Shown: positions 12,236 to 23,078 of the stretch, piece by piece
Layout of the letters: the number at the start of each line of letters is the position of its first letter
Numbering within the stretch: the stretch's first letter is position 1
NCBI RefSeq assembly: GCF_029784155.1
Contig: NC_073693.1
Coordinates: 336,800,023-336,864,022, forward strand
Source: Uranotaenia lowii
Taxonomy: Eukaryota; Arthropoda; Insecta; Diptera; Culicidae
Direction of reading: 5' to 3'
DNA length: 64,000 nucleotides
Translations under genes and position numbers: made by a program
Notes under the pieces: model-generated
What the model saw: only the letters and a program-made list of their open reading frames with translations
Databases searched by the model: none
What the model was told of the DNA's origin: nothing

Positions 12236-12402
12236 AAGAACTTTACGTGTTTGAAAAACTATACGTGAGTGTGTGTTTTTTTTTTGTTCTCTTTATGATT
12301 ATTTCATTGCTAACAGAATTTTTTACATCAATTTCAACCTCAAGCATTTGAAGTCCTTGGAATGTATTCGTCACATTTTACGATATTTAAAGATTTTTTT
12401 TT

Positions 12403-12695
12403 TATGAAACATCAATAAGTCACACAAACGCAACCAATTTGCAAATCATAGCTTGTGGGAAATCGTGGGCTACATTCTGTAGGGTATCTTGGGCCACCTA
12501 TTTTGGTGTTCATTACACATTATGATCTTTAAATACATATTTCCTATCTGCAAAGTTTTCTTACGCCAAATGAAGAGTTGTGAAAAATATTTTGTGCATT
12601 TTTTCCAATGCGATAGAGACGAACATAAATTCTATATAAGGAATTTTGCCGAAACGTTCGCGAGCCAGGTTTTAGGAACTATTCGATCATATTCG
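12403..12695 (+). repeat. Dispersed repeat, copy B
   Basis: This is the same family as copy A at 2329-2880, in the same orientation. Shared text includes ATCAATAAGTCACACAAACG, GAAATCGTGGGC, CTGCAAAGTTTTCTTA and CGAGCCAGGTTTT. Compared with copy A it carries an extra ~30-bp segment near 12600. Positions 12696-13941 after it show only AT-rich sequence with no feature I can support. Confidence 0.6.
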
Positions 12696-13941
12696 ATGAT
12701 AAAAGATATATTCAAATTTTCAAAAAACAAATTGAGCAAAATTATGCATTCTACAAACTTCCACACAATCTACAATGCACAAAATTTAAACATCGGGTTG
12801 TTATAGCCAAGAAAATTGAAGAAGATATGTGTCAAAAGGTGATACAATCTGCATCTCCTAGAGTTTGATTTTCTATTTTTCTATTATTCGAATTTTCAAA
12901 GAATTCATCAATTTTTTCAGCAGAATACCTTACATTTTATTTTTCTTCATCGGGATTTTCGGAAAATCGAAGGGTGATAGAGGGAAACAAAAGAGGAATT
13001 TGGTTTTTCTTCCGGCCTTAATTTGTGTTTAAACTTGTGAATAATTCGTAAAATTAATCAAATTATGTTCGATTTTCAAAGAAAAAAATCGACCATCTGG
13101 AAGACTAAAACAACTTTCAGAGCACATTTCGATTAAAAATTTAAACAAAAAAAAACAAATAAATAAAATTTTCACTTATTCGCGCTGTTGTAACCCAGAT
13201 GCATTTCAAGCGGTTTCTATAAAGTTAAGTTTGTCAATTTCAAGGATAATTTTTCTGTTGATAAAAATGCCAAAATTTCCAAGTTATGATCCTAAGTTTC
13301 CTTTTTGTTACTTGAATTCATTTATTTGCTACCTTTTTTGTTTGCGTTTCAAAAATATTCCGTTAGATATAAACAAACACTCATTTCTACAAAATGAGAA
13401 AATATTTGTTGGCTTTGAAATGTGTTTTGAGGATTGCGGAAAAATAAATGCACATTTTTTCATTATTGATTTTGAAAAAATTGTTTTTACATTTTTTCCA
13501 TAATATATCTTAATAATCAAAATCATATAAAACATTAGGAAAACAACCATTTTTTTCTTTGTGATTTTGTGATTTGCATTATCAAAATTATTGACGAGTT
13601 TGAGAATTTTTAATTCGAGAACGGATCAAAAAAACTGGGGAGCAATACAAGCGCGCACTCATTCCTTTTGAAATTCAGAAGCTTTTGAGCTGAAACCACC
13701 AAATAGTGTTTCATGACGAATTTGTAAAAAGTTCATTGCTATGAACATCGTGAAACGTGTTAAAGAGGTCTTGAAAGCTTTAAAAGCCTCAAGCAGTTTT
13801 GAAGCTACAGCAAAAACACCTAAAACAACACCCAAAGACACCTGAAGCCACAAAAAAGTATTTGAGAAAATAAATGCAAAAACACAATAAATTAAATAAC
13901 AAAGTTAAAATGATTGATATTCCCGAACCACATAAATATTC

Positions 13942-14672
13942 GTCATTTTTGTCATTTTTGTCATTTTTGTCATTTTTGTCATTTTTGTCATTTTTGTCAT
14001 TTTTATCATTTTTATCATTTCTGTCATTTTTGTCATTTTTGTCATTTTTATCATTTTTATCATTTCTGTCATTTTTGTCATTTTTGTCATTTTTGTCATT
14101 TTTGTCATTTTTGTCATTTTTGTCATTTTTGTCATTTTTGTCATTTTTGTCATTTTTGTCATTTTTGTCATTTTTGTCATTTTTGTCATTTTTGTCATTT
14201 TTGTCATTTTTGTCATTTTTGTCATTTTTGTCATTTTTGTCATTTTTGTCATTTTTGTCATTTTTGTCATTTTTGTCATTTTTGTCATTTTTGTCATTTT
14301 TGTCATTTTTGTCATTTTTGTCATTTTTGTCATTTTTGTCATTTTTGTCATTTTTGTCATTTTTGTCATTTTTGTCATTTTTGTCATTTTTGTCATTTTT
14401 GTCATTTTTGTCATTTTTGTCATTTTTGTCATTTTTGTCATTTTTGTCATTTTTGTCATTTTTGTCATTTTTGTCATTTTTGTCATTTTTGTCATTTTTG
14501 TCATTTTTGTCATTTTTGTCATTTTTGTCATTTTTGTCATTTTTGTCATTTTTGTCATTTTTGTCATTTTTGTCATTTTTGTCATTTTTGTCATTTTTGT
14601 CATTTTTGTCATTTTCGTCATTATTGTCATTCTTGTCATTTTTGTCATATTTTTTTTCATTTTTGTCATTTA
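13942..14672 (+). repeat. 9-bp satellite array, unit GTCATTTTT
   Basis: About 80 copies of GTCATTTTT stand head to tail. The first ~140 bp carry variants (ATCATTTTT, GTCATTTCT) in a pattern repeated about every 45 bp, so a five-unit block was duplicated. The rest is almost perfectly homogeneous, and the last few units decay (CGTCATTAT, CATATTTTTTTT). Because the unit is three codons long, every frame without a stop stays open (SFL, HFC and, on the other strand, MTK repeats). These are artefacts, not genes. Confidence 0.97.
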
Positions 14673-16154
14673 TGCCTCAAAATGGGAACTTTAGTCGGTG
14701 AAAGAGGTCAGAGGGTCTGATTTTGATATTAATAATGTGAGAAATAATATGAATAATTATTTGAATTCAATTATTTGAAAGATGAAATCTTGAAGCTTTT
14801 CAAAAACTATCGAGATAAATTATTTTGACTGAAGGATTCAACAGCACGCCTTGGTTTCGATCCTTTTTTTATATTTTCAAGAATAATCATTCCTGGTTTC
14901 GACTTCTGCTTAGTTTTGTGTGTTTATACACCGAAAACTATGATAGCAAATGCTATTTCAGGAAATGTTTGCTTCTTCTAAAGTGTACGGCGCTAAAATT
15001 AATCGGTAGCTCCTCCTTACAGGAGATGTGAGAAAATACTTCTCCAGGTTAGGAAAAGTTATTAACACACGCCAATGCCTAGCTGTAAATATTTCAAGTC
15101 CCTAAACACCCTTCCATCAAACCGCACCGAAAGCTAGGAATTTTCATTCCAAGAAGCTGGGAGCTGTAAAAGCTCATAACTCCGCACGCACTAGATTTTG
15201 TGCCCGCAAATTATGACAATCAGAAAATACGACTCCTGGAAAGAACATTTCACAGGTGTCTCCGGTTCCCATCGTGGCAACAAAACATAAACACGGTGTT
15301 CAACCAAATCGTACCACCACACTCACCCAGCCACGCATTCGTGACGAAAACACACGAACAACCTTACGCACACACATACACACACACATCCTTCTTGTGG
15401 CACCATTGCCAGGAAGATAATGGTGTATAATTGCACCCACAGAATTGCGCGCTAAGCGAGAGACGCCAGCACAAAACTCGCACAAACATTCATTACATTT
15501 ATTATCATGATTATTTATGCTACGCCACAAACTTTGAATTTCCGCTTAGGAGCATTCCTTTCTCGATGCTGCCTTTTTTTTGGGGGGAAGTTGCTCTACA
15601 TAAGCTTTCGCCGTCTAGATACTCGGCAAAGCAACGAGATACCTATACCTATCTGTTGCTCCCTTGGGGATTCGAACGCGGGTGCGTTTTTTGAAGGATG
15701 GTGGAGGTGCTTGAAAAACTTGCAACGACATTGCCACAATCGTCCTGTGTACTCACACATGTACTTAGAGCTCTTGCTCTTAAACCGTTAGCAAAGGGTG
15801 CGGTTTTTGTTTTCCCTACCCCATAAAGATGGCACCTACATATATGATTTCTTGTGGGTGGATATACGAAGGCATGGGTTCTACATGCATAAAATAAAAG
15901 GCTATATTTTCGGAACGGATCCCAATGATATTTATCCACCACGCCGACTTACTTTTGTGAGTGTCTCGCATTCTCTGTGATTTAAACGAGGATCAACCGT
16001 AGAGGGACTGTGGGAACACTGCGCCACTTTACCGGACACTAAGTTGCTTATACATAATCTTATTTCTTCGGTGAGAACAAATTAGTCCTGTTTTGGTTTT
16101 ACAGGTGTTAAACGACACTCGCTACGATCGAACGTATCACCGCGGCAATTGATC
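14673..16154. other. Moderately GC-rich unique sequence without a recognised gene
   Basis: From about 15050 to 16100 the base composition is more balanced than the surroundings. A short CA-rich tract (CACACACATACACACACACA) lies near 15370. Open frames exist on both strands but overlap each other, share no splice logic and match no family I know. It may be conserved non-coding sequence or an unrecognised gene end. Confidence 0.3.
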
Positions 16155-16450
16155 TGACCAACCGCATGGCAAATGTAAACAAAAATGAGAGAGAACATCA
16201 ATTCACTATTGTTATAGAATCGACGAAGAGTGAATTCGTAGTGTTCACTGGAATTGTTGCCAATTACAGATTAGAAATCATAAGTGAAGTGTTGACAATA
16301 TAACGGATGGATAATCCATGCATATAGCAATCACTATTGTAACCTGATCTCTAAATGTGACTTGACGAGAATAAATGTGATTTGACGAGAATAAGTGTGA
16401 CTGGATTTGCAGTTTTCGATACAAAAAATACTCTGTTTTATTTGATATCA
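16155..16450 (+). repeat. Copia left LTR
   Basis: It starts TGACCAACCGCATGGCAAAT and ends CTGTTTTATTTGATATCA. It matches the right LTR throughout with scattered substitutions. It is 29 bp longer because a TGACGAGAATAARTGTGA motif is present in extra tandem copies (16360-16400). Confidence 0.85.
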
Positions 16451-16453
16451 CAA

Positions 16454-16474
16454 CAGGGTTTGGGCCCAGTGCTT
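16454..16474 (+). promoter_or_regulatory. Copia primer-binding site (initiator tRNA-Met internal site)
   Basis: GGGTTTGGGCCCAGTGCTTA just after the LTR resembles GGTTATGGGCCCAG, the complement of the anticodon-arm region of initiator tRNA-Met used by copia-group elements. It carries mismatches, as expected for an old copy. Confidence 0.6.
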
Positions 16475-16679
16475 ACTGGTTGGTTCCAAAGGCGGTTGGA
16501 ACAGGAGGTCGCTGGGATGGACGTGCTTGGGATGGCCATCAACAACATCAGTTTTCTAGAAGTCGCCACGAACATCCTTTGCGACTTCTACCGTGTAAAG
16601 GGTACGAGTGCAATCAACGCAATAAGGGCAACTGAACAATCTCCCTATGAAAAGGGGACTGTCATCACTTTTTTATAAG

Positions 16680-17316
16680 TACGACCTTATCTTACGGGAG
16701 ATGGACCGGATGGGAGCGAACCTGAGCAGAGGCGAAAAGGTCCACTTGTTGCTGCTAGCTGCAATACCACTAGGTACCAGGGCCAGAGGAGCTGAACTTA
16801 AGCTCGATCGTCGACATCAAGTGGTTGTTCCTAGATTCTGAGCTCCTCCAAAAGACCAGCACTACATCAAGCCAACATCGAGGTGTGCCAGCGGTAGCAA
16901 ACCACGCTTTGCGAACTGCGCCGAAGAAAGGAGAAAGTCGATGCTTCGGGTGCGTCGAGAAGGGGCACTTCAAATCACTCTGTCCCAAGCTGAAGGCGGC
17001 CAAGAAGAACGGGTATTCCCTGGAATTGGTTAAGGATATCAAAAACTCCAAGGCTTCGCTTGAAAAGAACCGGTTAGGTTTTGATACATTGCACAGAAGA
17101 CTTGGCCATTTAAGCAATGCTGGCGTAACCACACTTATGACACCAAAGATGGTAGATAGAGTAGATTTTTGCGTCGAGACTTCCAACAAAAACCAAATTT
17201 GTGAAACCTATTTAGCTGGAGAAAATAAGAGCAATGCTCTACAAATGCGATCTTCTGAAATCGTTATAGAAAGTATTACTTTGTTGACTCTTAGGGAGAT
17301 CGCCAATAGCCCATAG
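16680..17316 (+). pseudogene. Copia gag / pre-integrase remnant
   Basis: The main open segment is 16825-17316. It shows a CCHC zinc knuckle (CFGCVEKGHFKSLC, spacing C-x2-C-x4-H-x4-C), which in the family binds retroelement RNA in the capsid protein. After a short linker it has a gag-pre-integrase motif (LHRRLGHLSNAGV) and a C-x-T-like end (CETYLAGENK). The aspartic protease that should lie between them is missing, so this copy has an internal deletion. Upstream gag sequence is scrambled by frame changes. The frame ends at a stop at 17314-17316. The rest of the polyprotein resumes near 30995. Confidence 0.75.
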
Positions 17317-17489
17317 TTGCTGGTCAAGCCACGGCAACCGTCTGAGGTGGGCTTTATACGCCTCTTTTGCTGGCCCAGCTACAGTTTGAGAAACGCTTTG
17401 AGCTCAAGGTCGGGTTATGCTTTAAAGGAACTGGTCGGATGTTCAAGGAAAAACACACAAATAATTTTTAACAGCAAAATGTAATGTAT
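17317..17489. other. Unassigned sequence inside the copia element
   Basis: This is not recognisably copia. Together with 18349-18377 and 27107-27380, which flank the MITE and hAT insertions, it may be a single older insertion (such as a solo LTR) later split by them. I cannot name it. Confidence 0.3.
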
Positions 17490-18348
17490 TAGGGGAAAAG
17501 TTCATATAACGCCCCATGTGGCTAATACGCGCCACTCTTGTTTTGAAGAATCTGAAACATTTTAAGCCTGCAAAATATTACCAATTTGTTTTAAATGCTG
17601 AGATTGGTCATGGCAAGTATGAATTTTTCCTTAAAATGCCCCTGTGTCGTGATAATTTCACAATTTTGATTTTTCTTCATTTCGATCTAAATTTTAAAAC
17701 ACTTTCAATAAGGTGTCACCAAGCAGAGAAAAACGAATAAGACAATATTTTCTGACACATCGATAGAGGAGAATCTAAACTATGATTTAATGCAAAAAAA
17801 AATCATACTGAACTCGCTAAGTTATGCTTTTTATGGGTATGTTCTATCACGGTCCATGCACTCGTTATAACGCGCCAATCGTAGTAGGCTGAAAATAGCA
17901 TAAATTTTTCAAAAAGGCCAATTTTCATTGGAAATGGACAAAACGTCTAAAACCATATTTTGAGCGTTAATTCAGCTCAAAAAATCTACTTTTAATTTTT
18001 TTTAAAATTTTGATTAGTCCATTTTGATTTTCTCTTCAGTCAAAGTGTCTGTAAGTATTGGTGTGTTTTCGGTCTTCGGCTGCTCTCGGGTGTGTTCGGC
18101 TGCTAGGCGCGTATTGAATACACAGCGGCGCGTATTTGCAACACAGTTTTGTTCTGTGGCTTTGAATATGGTTTTTAAAAATCAAGTTTTTGAAGCAACT
18201 ATAGCCATTTGAATAATAAAAAATCATAGGAATTTGTAGAAAACAATTTTCTTCAACGATTGTACCCGTTTTTAACACAATTTGTACGTGGAATACATAG
18301 AAAATCAGCGATTCGCTTAGGTGGCGCATAATAGGGCATGTTCCCCTA
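17490..18348. mobile_element. MITE-like TIR element with AGGGGAA ends
   Basis: Inverted ends TTAGGGGAAAAGTTCATATAA (left, from about 17489) and, reading inward from the right, TAGGGGAACATGCCCTATTAT lie near TA dinucleotides. Near both ends are CGCGCC / GGCGCA motifs. No transposase is encoded. It is a non-autonomous DNA transposon of about 0.86 kb. The exact target duplication is ambiguous. Confidence 0.65.
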
Positions 18349-18595
18349 TAACTTACTCTTTCGTGTAGTGTGGGTGTGTAGGGAGTAGGATTGTTCGATC
18401 TTCTAGAAAAGATCGATCTCCAAGATCGATTCAGATGAACGGTTCTGGGATCGATCCATCTGAAAAATCGAAGCTTGAAGATCGATTTATTTATTTATTT
18501 ATTTGGTAACAAATCAACGGATCACATGTTGATCCCAATGATTAAAGGTATATAAAACAAGTCTATTAAAATTAAATATAAAAACACTACACAAA

Positions 18596-21500
18596 CTACA
18601 CTGTTCTAAACGTAATTAAAATTTTTCTTCTGAATAAATCCCTCGATGCATCGAATTCAAAGTGTTCAGAAAATCGGTTGAACGTCCTGATAACACCGAT
18701 CAGTGCACTATTAGCGCCGTAGTTGTTCTGACGAAGAGGAGTGTAGAGCAGTAGATTCCGGTTTCGTAGTCCTTGGGGTCGAACACTTAGATTAACTGAT
18801 TCCAAAAGTGAAGGACAGTCAATTCTCGAGGCCAGGATATCGGAGATAAGTAAGGCCCGTGTAGCTGCTCGACGGGCTTGTAGCGTGTCTAGGCTAATGA
18901 GGTTGCAGCGGTTCTCGTAGCTTGGAAGGTGGAACGGGTCAGACCAGTTCAAATGGCGTAGAGCATATCGCATAAACCGTCGTTGCAAAGCTTCGATCCG
19001 ATCAGCGCCATTCTGATAGAAGGGGCTCCAAACAGCCGACGCGTACTCCAGAATGGAGCGAACTAAGCTGCAGTAGAGGCTTTTCAGGCAGTACACGTCT
19101 CTAAAATCCTTCGTCACGCGGAATATAAAGCCCAGACATCGGGCAGCTTTATCAACTATGTAGTTAGTATGCGTCTTGAAGTCAAGTTTCTGGTCAAGAA
19201 CCACACCTAAATCTTTTATGTGGTCCACACGAGCGATTAAATGGTCCGAAAGGAAATAATCGGCGAGGATGGGATGCCGTTTGCGCGAAAATGTTATGAT
19301 AGAACATTTACTGCGGTTCAACGCCAGGCAGTTGTTGTTGCACCAGGTAGCAAAAAGGTTAAATTGTCTTTGCAGCGAAACAGTGTCTTCAGGACCTTTG
19401 ATTGCGTTAAACAATTTCAAATCATCGGCGTAGGCGAGTTTTGGTCCATCAAGCAATAGGAGAGCGTCATTGAAATAAATGAGAAAAATTATCGGTCCTA
19501 GGTGGCTCCCTTGCGGAACTCCGGATGTGGCAGGGAACTGTCTGGATAACGAATCTGCAGATTTAACGGTTAGCTTTCTTCCAGTAAGGTAACTACGGAA
19601 CCAATCTAATAAGGAACCACAGATACCTAGACGTCCGAGTTTTGCAATAGCAATTTCATGATTGACCTTGTCAAAGGCAGCGGACAGGTCTGTATAGATT
19701 GCATCGGTTTGGATACCCGCTGTGAAGCTGTCTTGCACAAAAGATGTAAATGTTAATAAGTTCGTACTCGTTGAGCGCTTGGGCATAAAACCATGTTGAT
19801 CATTGGAAAAATATTGCTTGGAAAAGTAAAAAATAGGATCCAGGATTACCAGTTCGAACAATTTTGCAATGGCACATAAAGCGGAAATTCCTCTGTAGTT
19901 GTTTACGTCCCTTTTGTCCCCTTTTTTGTGAACGGGGAACATATAAGCATCCTTCCACAGCGAAGGGAAAACAGCTCTGTCCAGCGATGCTTGAAATATT
20001 CTTTTGATTGGAAACAATAAATGAATCATGAAGCGTTTCAAAAAATTGGCGGGTATTCCGTCCGGGCCAGATGAAAGAGAGTTTTTCATCTTAGCAGTCG
20101 CCTTCAAAATGGTTTCCTCTTCTATTACAATGTTGTTTAGAGATGAGTTCAGGGAAGGGACGTTCCGTGCAGCGTTAGTTATTTGATCGGAAGAAATAGG
20201 TCCAGAAGTGAAAACACTAGAAAATTTTTTTGCAAGCAAATTACATATGTCCGCATCCGAATTTCCCATCTCGTCGTCCAAGAACATGCGAGTTGGTAAT
20301 CCCGTTTCTCTTCGTTGATCCTTGACATGTTTCCAAAATGATTTAGGATTTTTCTTGAAGTTTCGTTGCAGTCGTGTCAAATAGTTCTTGTAGCATCGAG
20401 AGCTAGCTTTTTTATACGCTGAATTAAGTATTCGGTAGTGGTCTTTAGTTCTTTGTGATTTGTTCCTATTATAATTGCGAAAGGCTTTGCATTTCAAAGT
20501 TTTCATCTGGCGTAATTCTTTGGTTATCCATGGAGCTCTAAAGTTTCCAGTTATCAAACGTTTCGGAACGTGACGATCAATAATGTAATTGATGATGTGA
20601 GAAAACGTTTCTGCTGCGGCGTTGGGCTCCGAAAGTACGAGCTCAGATTCCCAGTCGATGGAATCTAACACAACAGAAATAGCTTGAAAATCAGCGTTAT
20701 TATAATCGAGAAAGAATGCAGCTGGTTTCTCGGAAGAAAAAACCGAGCCGGAAACCTCAATCGAGATAAGTAACGCAGGATGATGACGAACTAATTTGAC
20801 CAACGGCGCAGGAGCTAGTTCAATCGTCGCACTAAATCCTTCATTCACAAAACATAAATCGAGCAGACGACCGTTCTCATTTTCAACGCTGTTGATCTGC
20901 CGGAGAGTAGCTGTGCTCAAAGAATCAAGAATGATTTCGGAAGGTGCCGAGAACGAGGAACGAGCTGGGTCAGGATATAAAAATACGCCTTGGGCGGGAG
21001 ACCATTCGATATTCGGCAAATTGAAATCACCGATGATTAACATGTCGTCTTCAGGTGAGGCAAGCGACATAACTTTGATCAGGCACCTGGAGAAAGAATC
21101 GGCAATACTCACATCTCGAGTGCGATCTGGAGGAAAATATACCACACACACAAATAGCTTCCGGTTACCGATATCGATGCGGACCCACACTATTTCCAAA
21201 TCATTCCAGGAATTGTCGTCGATAGACACGGCTTGCAGTGTAGATTTCACGGCCAGTAAAACCCCGCCTCCAGTTGACTTCCGACTGTTGCAGGGGCTAC
21301 GATCGCAGCGAAACACAACATAGTCAGAGCTAAAAGCCTGACTAGTAAAGGTCTTGTCGTTCAGCCATGTTTCGGTAAGGGCAATAACATCGTAGCAGCA
21401 GCAAGAGGTGGCCAGCAGATACTCGTTTACGCAAGAGTTAATGCCTCCGACGTTCTGGTAAAAAATGCTCATATCGTCGCGACGCCCAGAAAGCAAAATG

Positions 21501-22396
21501 GGAAGTTGCACACTAGAAGGTAAAATTTCATCACCAAGAGAAGAACCATTTTGAGCTGTGTACTTGCCTGCGGATGCAGGCTGGAGAACCCCGTCGCCGC
21601 TATCGATCTCAGGGCCGGGACGACTGCTGACGATGGCTGGAATCAGCGCGACTGAGTCGATGGGTTCAGGGGACTCCAAAATGCCTAATACGTTGCGTCC
21701 CGGTGTAGTCAACCCAGTAGAGATGATGATGTTTTGTTCCGGCGTTTCATTACATTGAAAAGCAAAAGTTTCAATCGGCGTTAGTTCAGTTTGCCTAACA
21801 GTCAGGCCAAACTCAAATCTGCAAGGCGGAGGACGATAACTGGTCGAATAAGAGGGTAAAGGAGTGTACTTGCCTGCCAGCACAGGCTGGACAGCCCCGT
21901 TGCCTTCTTCGAACACAGGGCCGGGACGGCTGTTGACGCTGGCGGGAAACTGCGCGACTGTGACGAAGGGCTCGGGGGCGTCCATTGTGCTAAGTGCGGT
22001 GCGTCCCGGTGATCCAATAGCTATACGTTCAGCATGTTGCTTTGATGAGTGGTTTCCACGTGCATTAATCGGCTCTTTTTCGGTACATTTCAGGTGAAGA
22101 TTGTGATGATGAGGTCTACAAAATGATGGGCAGTCACTGGACGAATCAAAAATTAAACAAGGATACTTGCCTGACTTCGGCGGTTGGAAAGCCCCTTTGC
22201 CTTTTTCGAACACAGGGCCGGGGCGACTGCTGACGCTGGCTGGAATCTGCGCGACTGTGACGAAGGGCTCAGGGGCTTCCAAAAAGCTAAATTCGGTGCA
22301 CCCCGGGGATCCAAACAGCAGATGTCGATCATTGGAATCGTGGGCGAAACTGATAGTTTCGGTCGTAGTTGACAAACTCCCGAAAACTGAGTCCAT
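18596..22396 (-). CDS. LINE ORF2: endonuclease-reverse transcriptase with repeated N-terminal leader
   Basis: A 1266-residue open frame from ATG 22396. Residues about 1-300 are an unusual leader made of three related units, each with an EPF-V-x-ALIPA-like stretch and SSRPGP (or NSRPGP) followed by GKY. An APE-type endonuclease begins near residue 310 (MSIFYQNVGGINS, ALTETWLND, IIGDFNLPNIEW). The reverse transcriptase follows with SGPDGIPANFLK, NNYRGISAL, DLSAAFDKVNH, GVPQGSHLGPIIF and the catalytic YADD in LAYADDLKLFN. A C-terminal domain with conserved WSPFY and RRF motifs closes the protein. It nicks target DNA and copies the element RNA in place. All visible catalytic motifs are intact, so the copy may be young. 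The leader repeats have no known role. Confidence 0.9.
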   Translation of the reverse strand: MDSVFGSLSTTTETISFAHDSNDRHLLFGSPGCTEFSFLEAPEPFVTVAQIPASVSSRPGPVFEKGKGAFQPPKSGKYPCLIFDSSSDCPSFCRPHHHNLHLKCTEKEPINARGNHSSKQHAERIAIGSPGRTALSTMDAPEPFVTVAQFPASVNSRPGPVFEEGNGAVQPVLAGKYTPLPSYSTSYRPPPCRFEFGLTVRQTELTPIETFAFQCNETPEQNIIISTGLTTPGRNVLGILESPEPIDSVALIPAIVSSRPGPEIDSGDGVLQPASAGKYTAQNGSSLGDEILPSSVQLPILLSGRRDDMSIFYQNVGGINSCVNEYLLATSCCCYDVIALTETWLNDKTFTSQAFSSDYVVFRCDRSPCNSRKSTGGGVLLAVKSTLQAVSIDDNSWNDLEIVWVRIDIGNRKLFVCVVYFPPDRTRDVSIADSFSRCLIKVMSLASPEDDMLIIGDFNLPNIEWSPAQGVFLYPDPARSSFSAPSEIILDSLSTATLRQINSVENENGRLLDLCFVNEGFSATIELAPAPLVKLVRHHPALLISIEVSGSVFSSEKPAAFFLDYNNADFQAISVVLDSIDWESELVLSEPNAAAETFSHIINYIIDRHVPKRLITGNFRAPWITKELRQMKTLKCKAFRNYNRNKSQRTKDHYRILNSAYKKASSRCYKNYLTRLQRNFKKNPKSFWKHVKDQRRETGLPTRMFLDDEMGNSDADICNLLAKKFSSVFTSGPISSDQITNAARNVPSLNSSLNNIVIEEETILKATAKMKNSLSSGPDGIPANFLKRFMIHLLFPIKRIFQASLDRAVFPSLWKDAYMFPVHKKGDKRDVNNYRGISALCAIAKLFELVILDPIFYFSKQYFSNDQHGFMPKRSTSTNLLTFTSFVQDSFTAGIQTDAIYTDLSAAFDKVNHEIAIAKLGRLGICGSLLDWFRSYLTGRKLTVKSADSLSRQFPATSGVPQGSHLGPIIFLIYFNDALLLLDGPKLAYADDLKLFNAIKGPEDTVSLQRQFNLFATWCNNNCLALNRSKCSIITFSRKRHPILADYFLSDHLIARVDHIKDLGVVLDQKLDFKTHTNYIVDKAARCLGFIFRVTKDFRDVYCLKSLYCSLVRSILEYASAVWSPFYQNGADRIEALQRRFMRYALRHLNWSDPFHLPSYENRCNLISLDTLQARRAATRALLISDILASRIDCPSLLESVNLSVRPQGLRNRNLLLYTPLRQNNYGANSALIGVIRTFNRFSEHFEFDASRDLFRRKILITFRTV

Positions 22397-23078
22397 TTGG
22401 CCAGGTTTCAGGGTCCAAAGCTAAATCCTTAAGGTCTGGATTAACACCAACTTTGAAAGACACGAAGCGCATAGTGCTAGTATCGGTGCCTTTGGGTACG
22501 AGCTTAACCACGTGCGTGGTATCCGTTTGAAGGTTGGCCTTAACCATCGAGGCGACGTCGTCCTCACTCACATCAGTTTTGATACGCGAAATGTACAGCC
22601 AAAACAGGTTCTCGTTTTCGTTGTTGCATATGGGAACCGAAACAACGTCAGCAGATGATCGTTTTGCACCCAATTTGCATGGTTCGCTTATCGGTGCATC
22701 TGGAGCACGAAGTCTTTTAAGCGCACGACGAAAGTCAGGACGGGCAGGTGTCAGTGTTGGTATTGGGGTGGAAGGTTGCTTAGTACAGATTTGCTTAATT
22801 TCCAAGCGAAGTTCAGAAATAGCTTCTGTCAGTTGAGCTATACCTTTTTGCTCAGGAGGCGGTGCAAAGGCGAGGCTACGAAAGTGAGCGTTTTCGAAAA
22901 GCCCAGCGCATTCGTCGCACATCCAAAACGCGTTTTTGGAAAGCGATTTTAAGCTGCGGGCTGCGGCATTGCTAACGCTAACACAAGTTAGATGGAATTC
23001 CTTTCCGCAAATACCACGGCAGACCATGAATTCGATCCCGTTGATCGTGCCGCAACAACTAGAGCATGCTTTCGCCAT
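22329..23078 (-). CDS. LINE ORF1: PHD-finger RNA-binding/chaperone-type protein
   Basis: The 249-residue product starts at the ATG at 23078 (MAKACSSCCG); the frame is open for 25 codons further up but without an ATG. Residues about 4-60 form a C4HC3 zinc finger of PHD type (CSSC, CRGICGKEFH, HLTC, MCDEC). A Pro-rich hinge follows, and an RRM-like C-terminal part (ENLFWLYISRIK ... MRFVSFKVGV) completes it. In CR1-clade LINEs this protein binds element RNA in the ribonucleoprotein particle. Its last 68 bp overlap the start of ORF2 in another frame, so ORF2 is presumably made by reinitiation or a similar mechanism. No stop or frameshift is seen. Confidence 0.85.
   Translation of the reverse strand: MAKACSSCCGTINGIEFMVCRGICGKEFHLTCVSVSNAAARSLKSLSKNAFWMCDECAGLFENAHFRSLAFAPPPEQKGIAQLTEAISELRLEIKQICTKQPSTPIPTLTPARPDFRRALKRLRAPDAPISEPCKLGAKRSSADVVSVPICNNENENLFWLYISRIKTDVSEDDVASMVKANLQTDTTHVVKLVPKGTDTSTMRFVSFKVGVNPDLKDLALDPETWPNGLSFREFVNYDRNYQFRPRFQ

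Noticed and set aside
13874..14720. Long open frames of SFL, HFC and MTK tripeptide repeats on both strands
   Set aside because: They are read-through of a 9-bp satellite whose unit is three codons long; all stop-free frames are open on both strands, with no coding signature.
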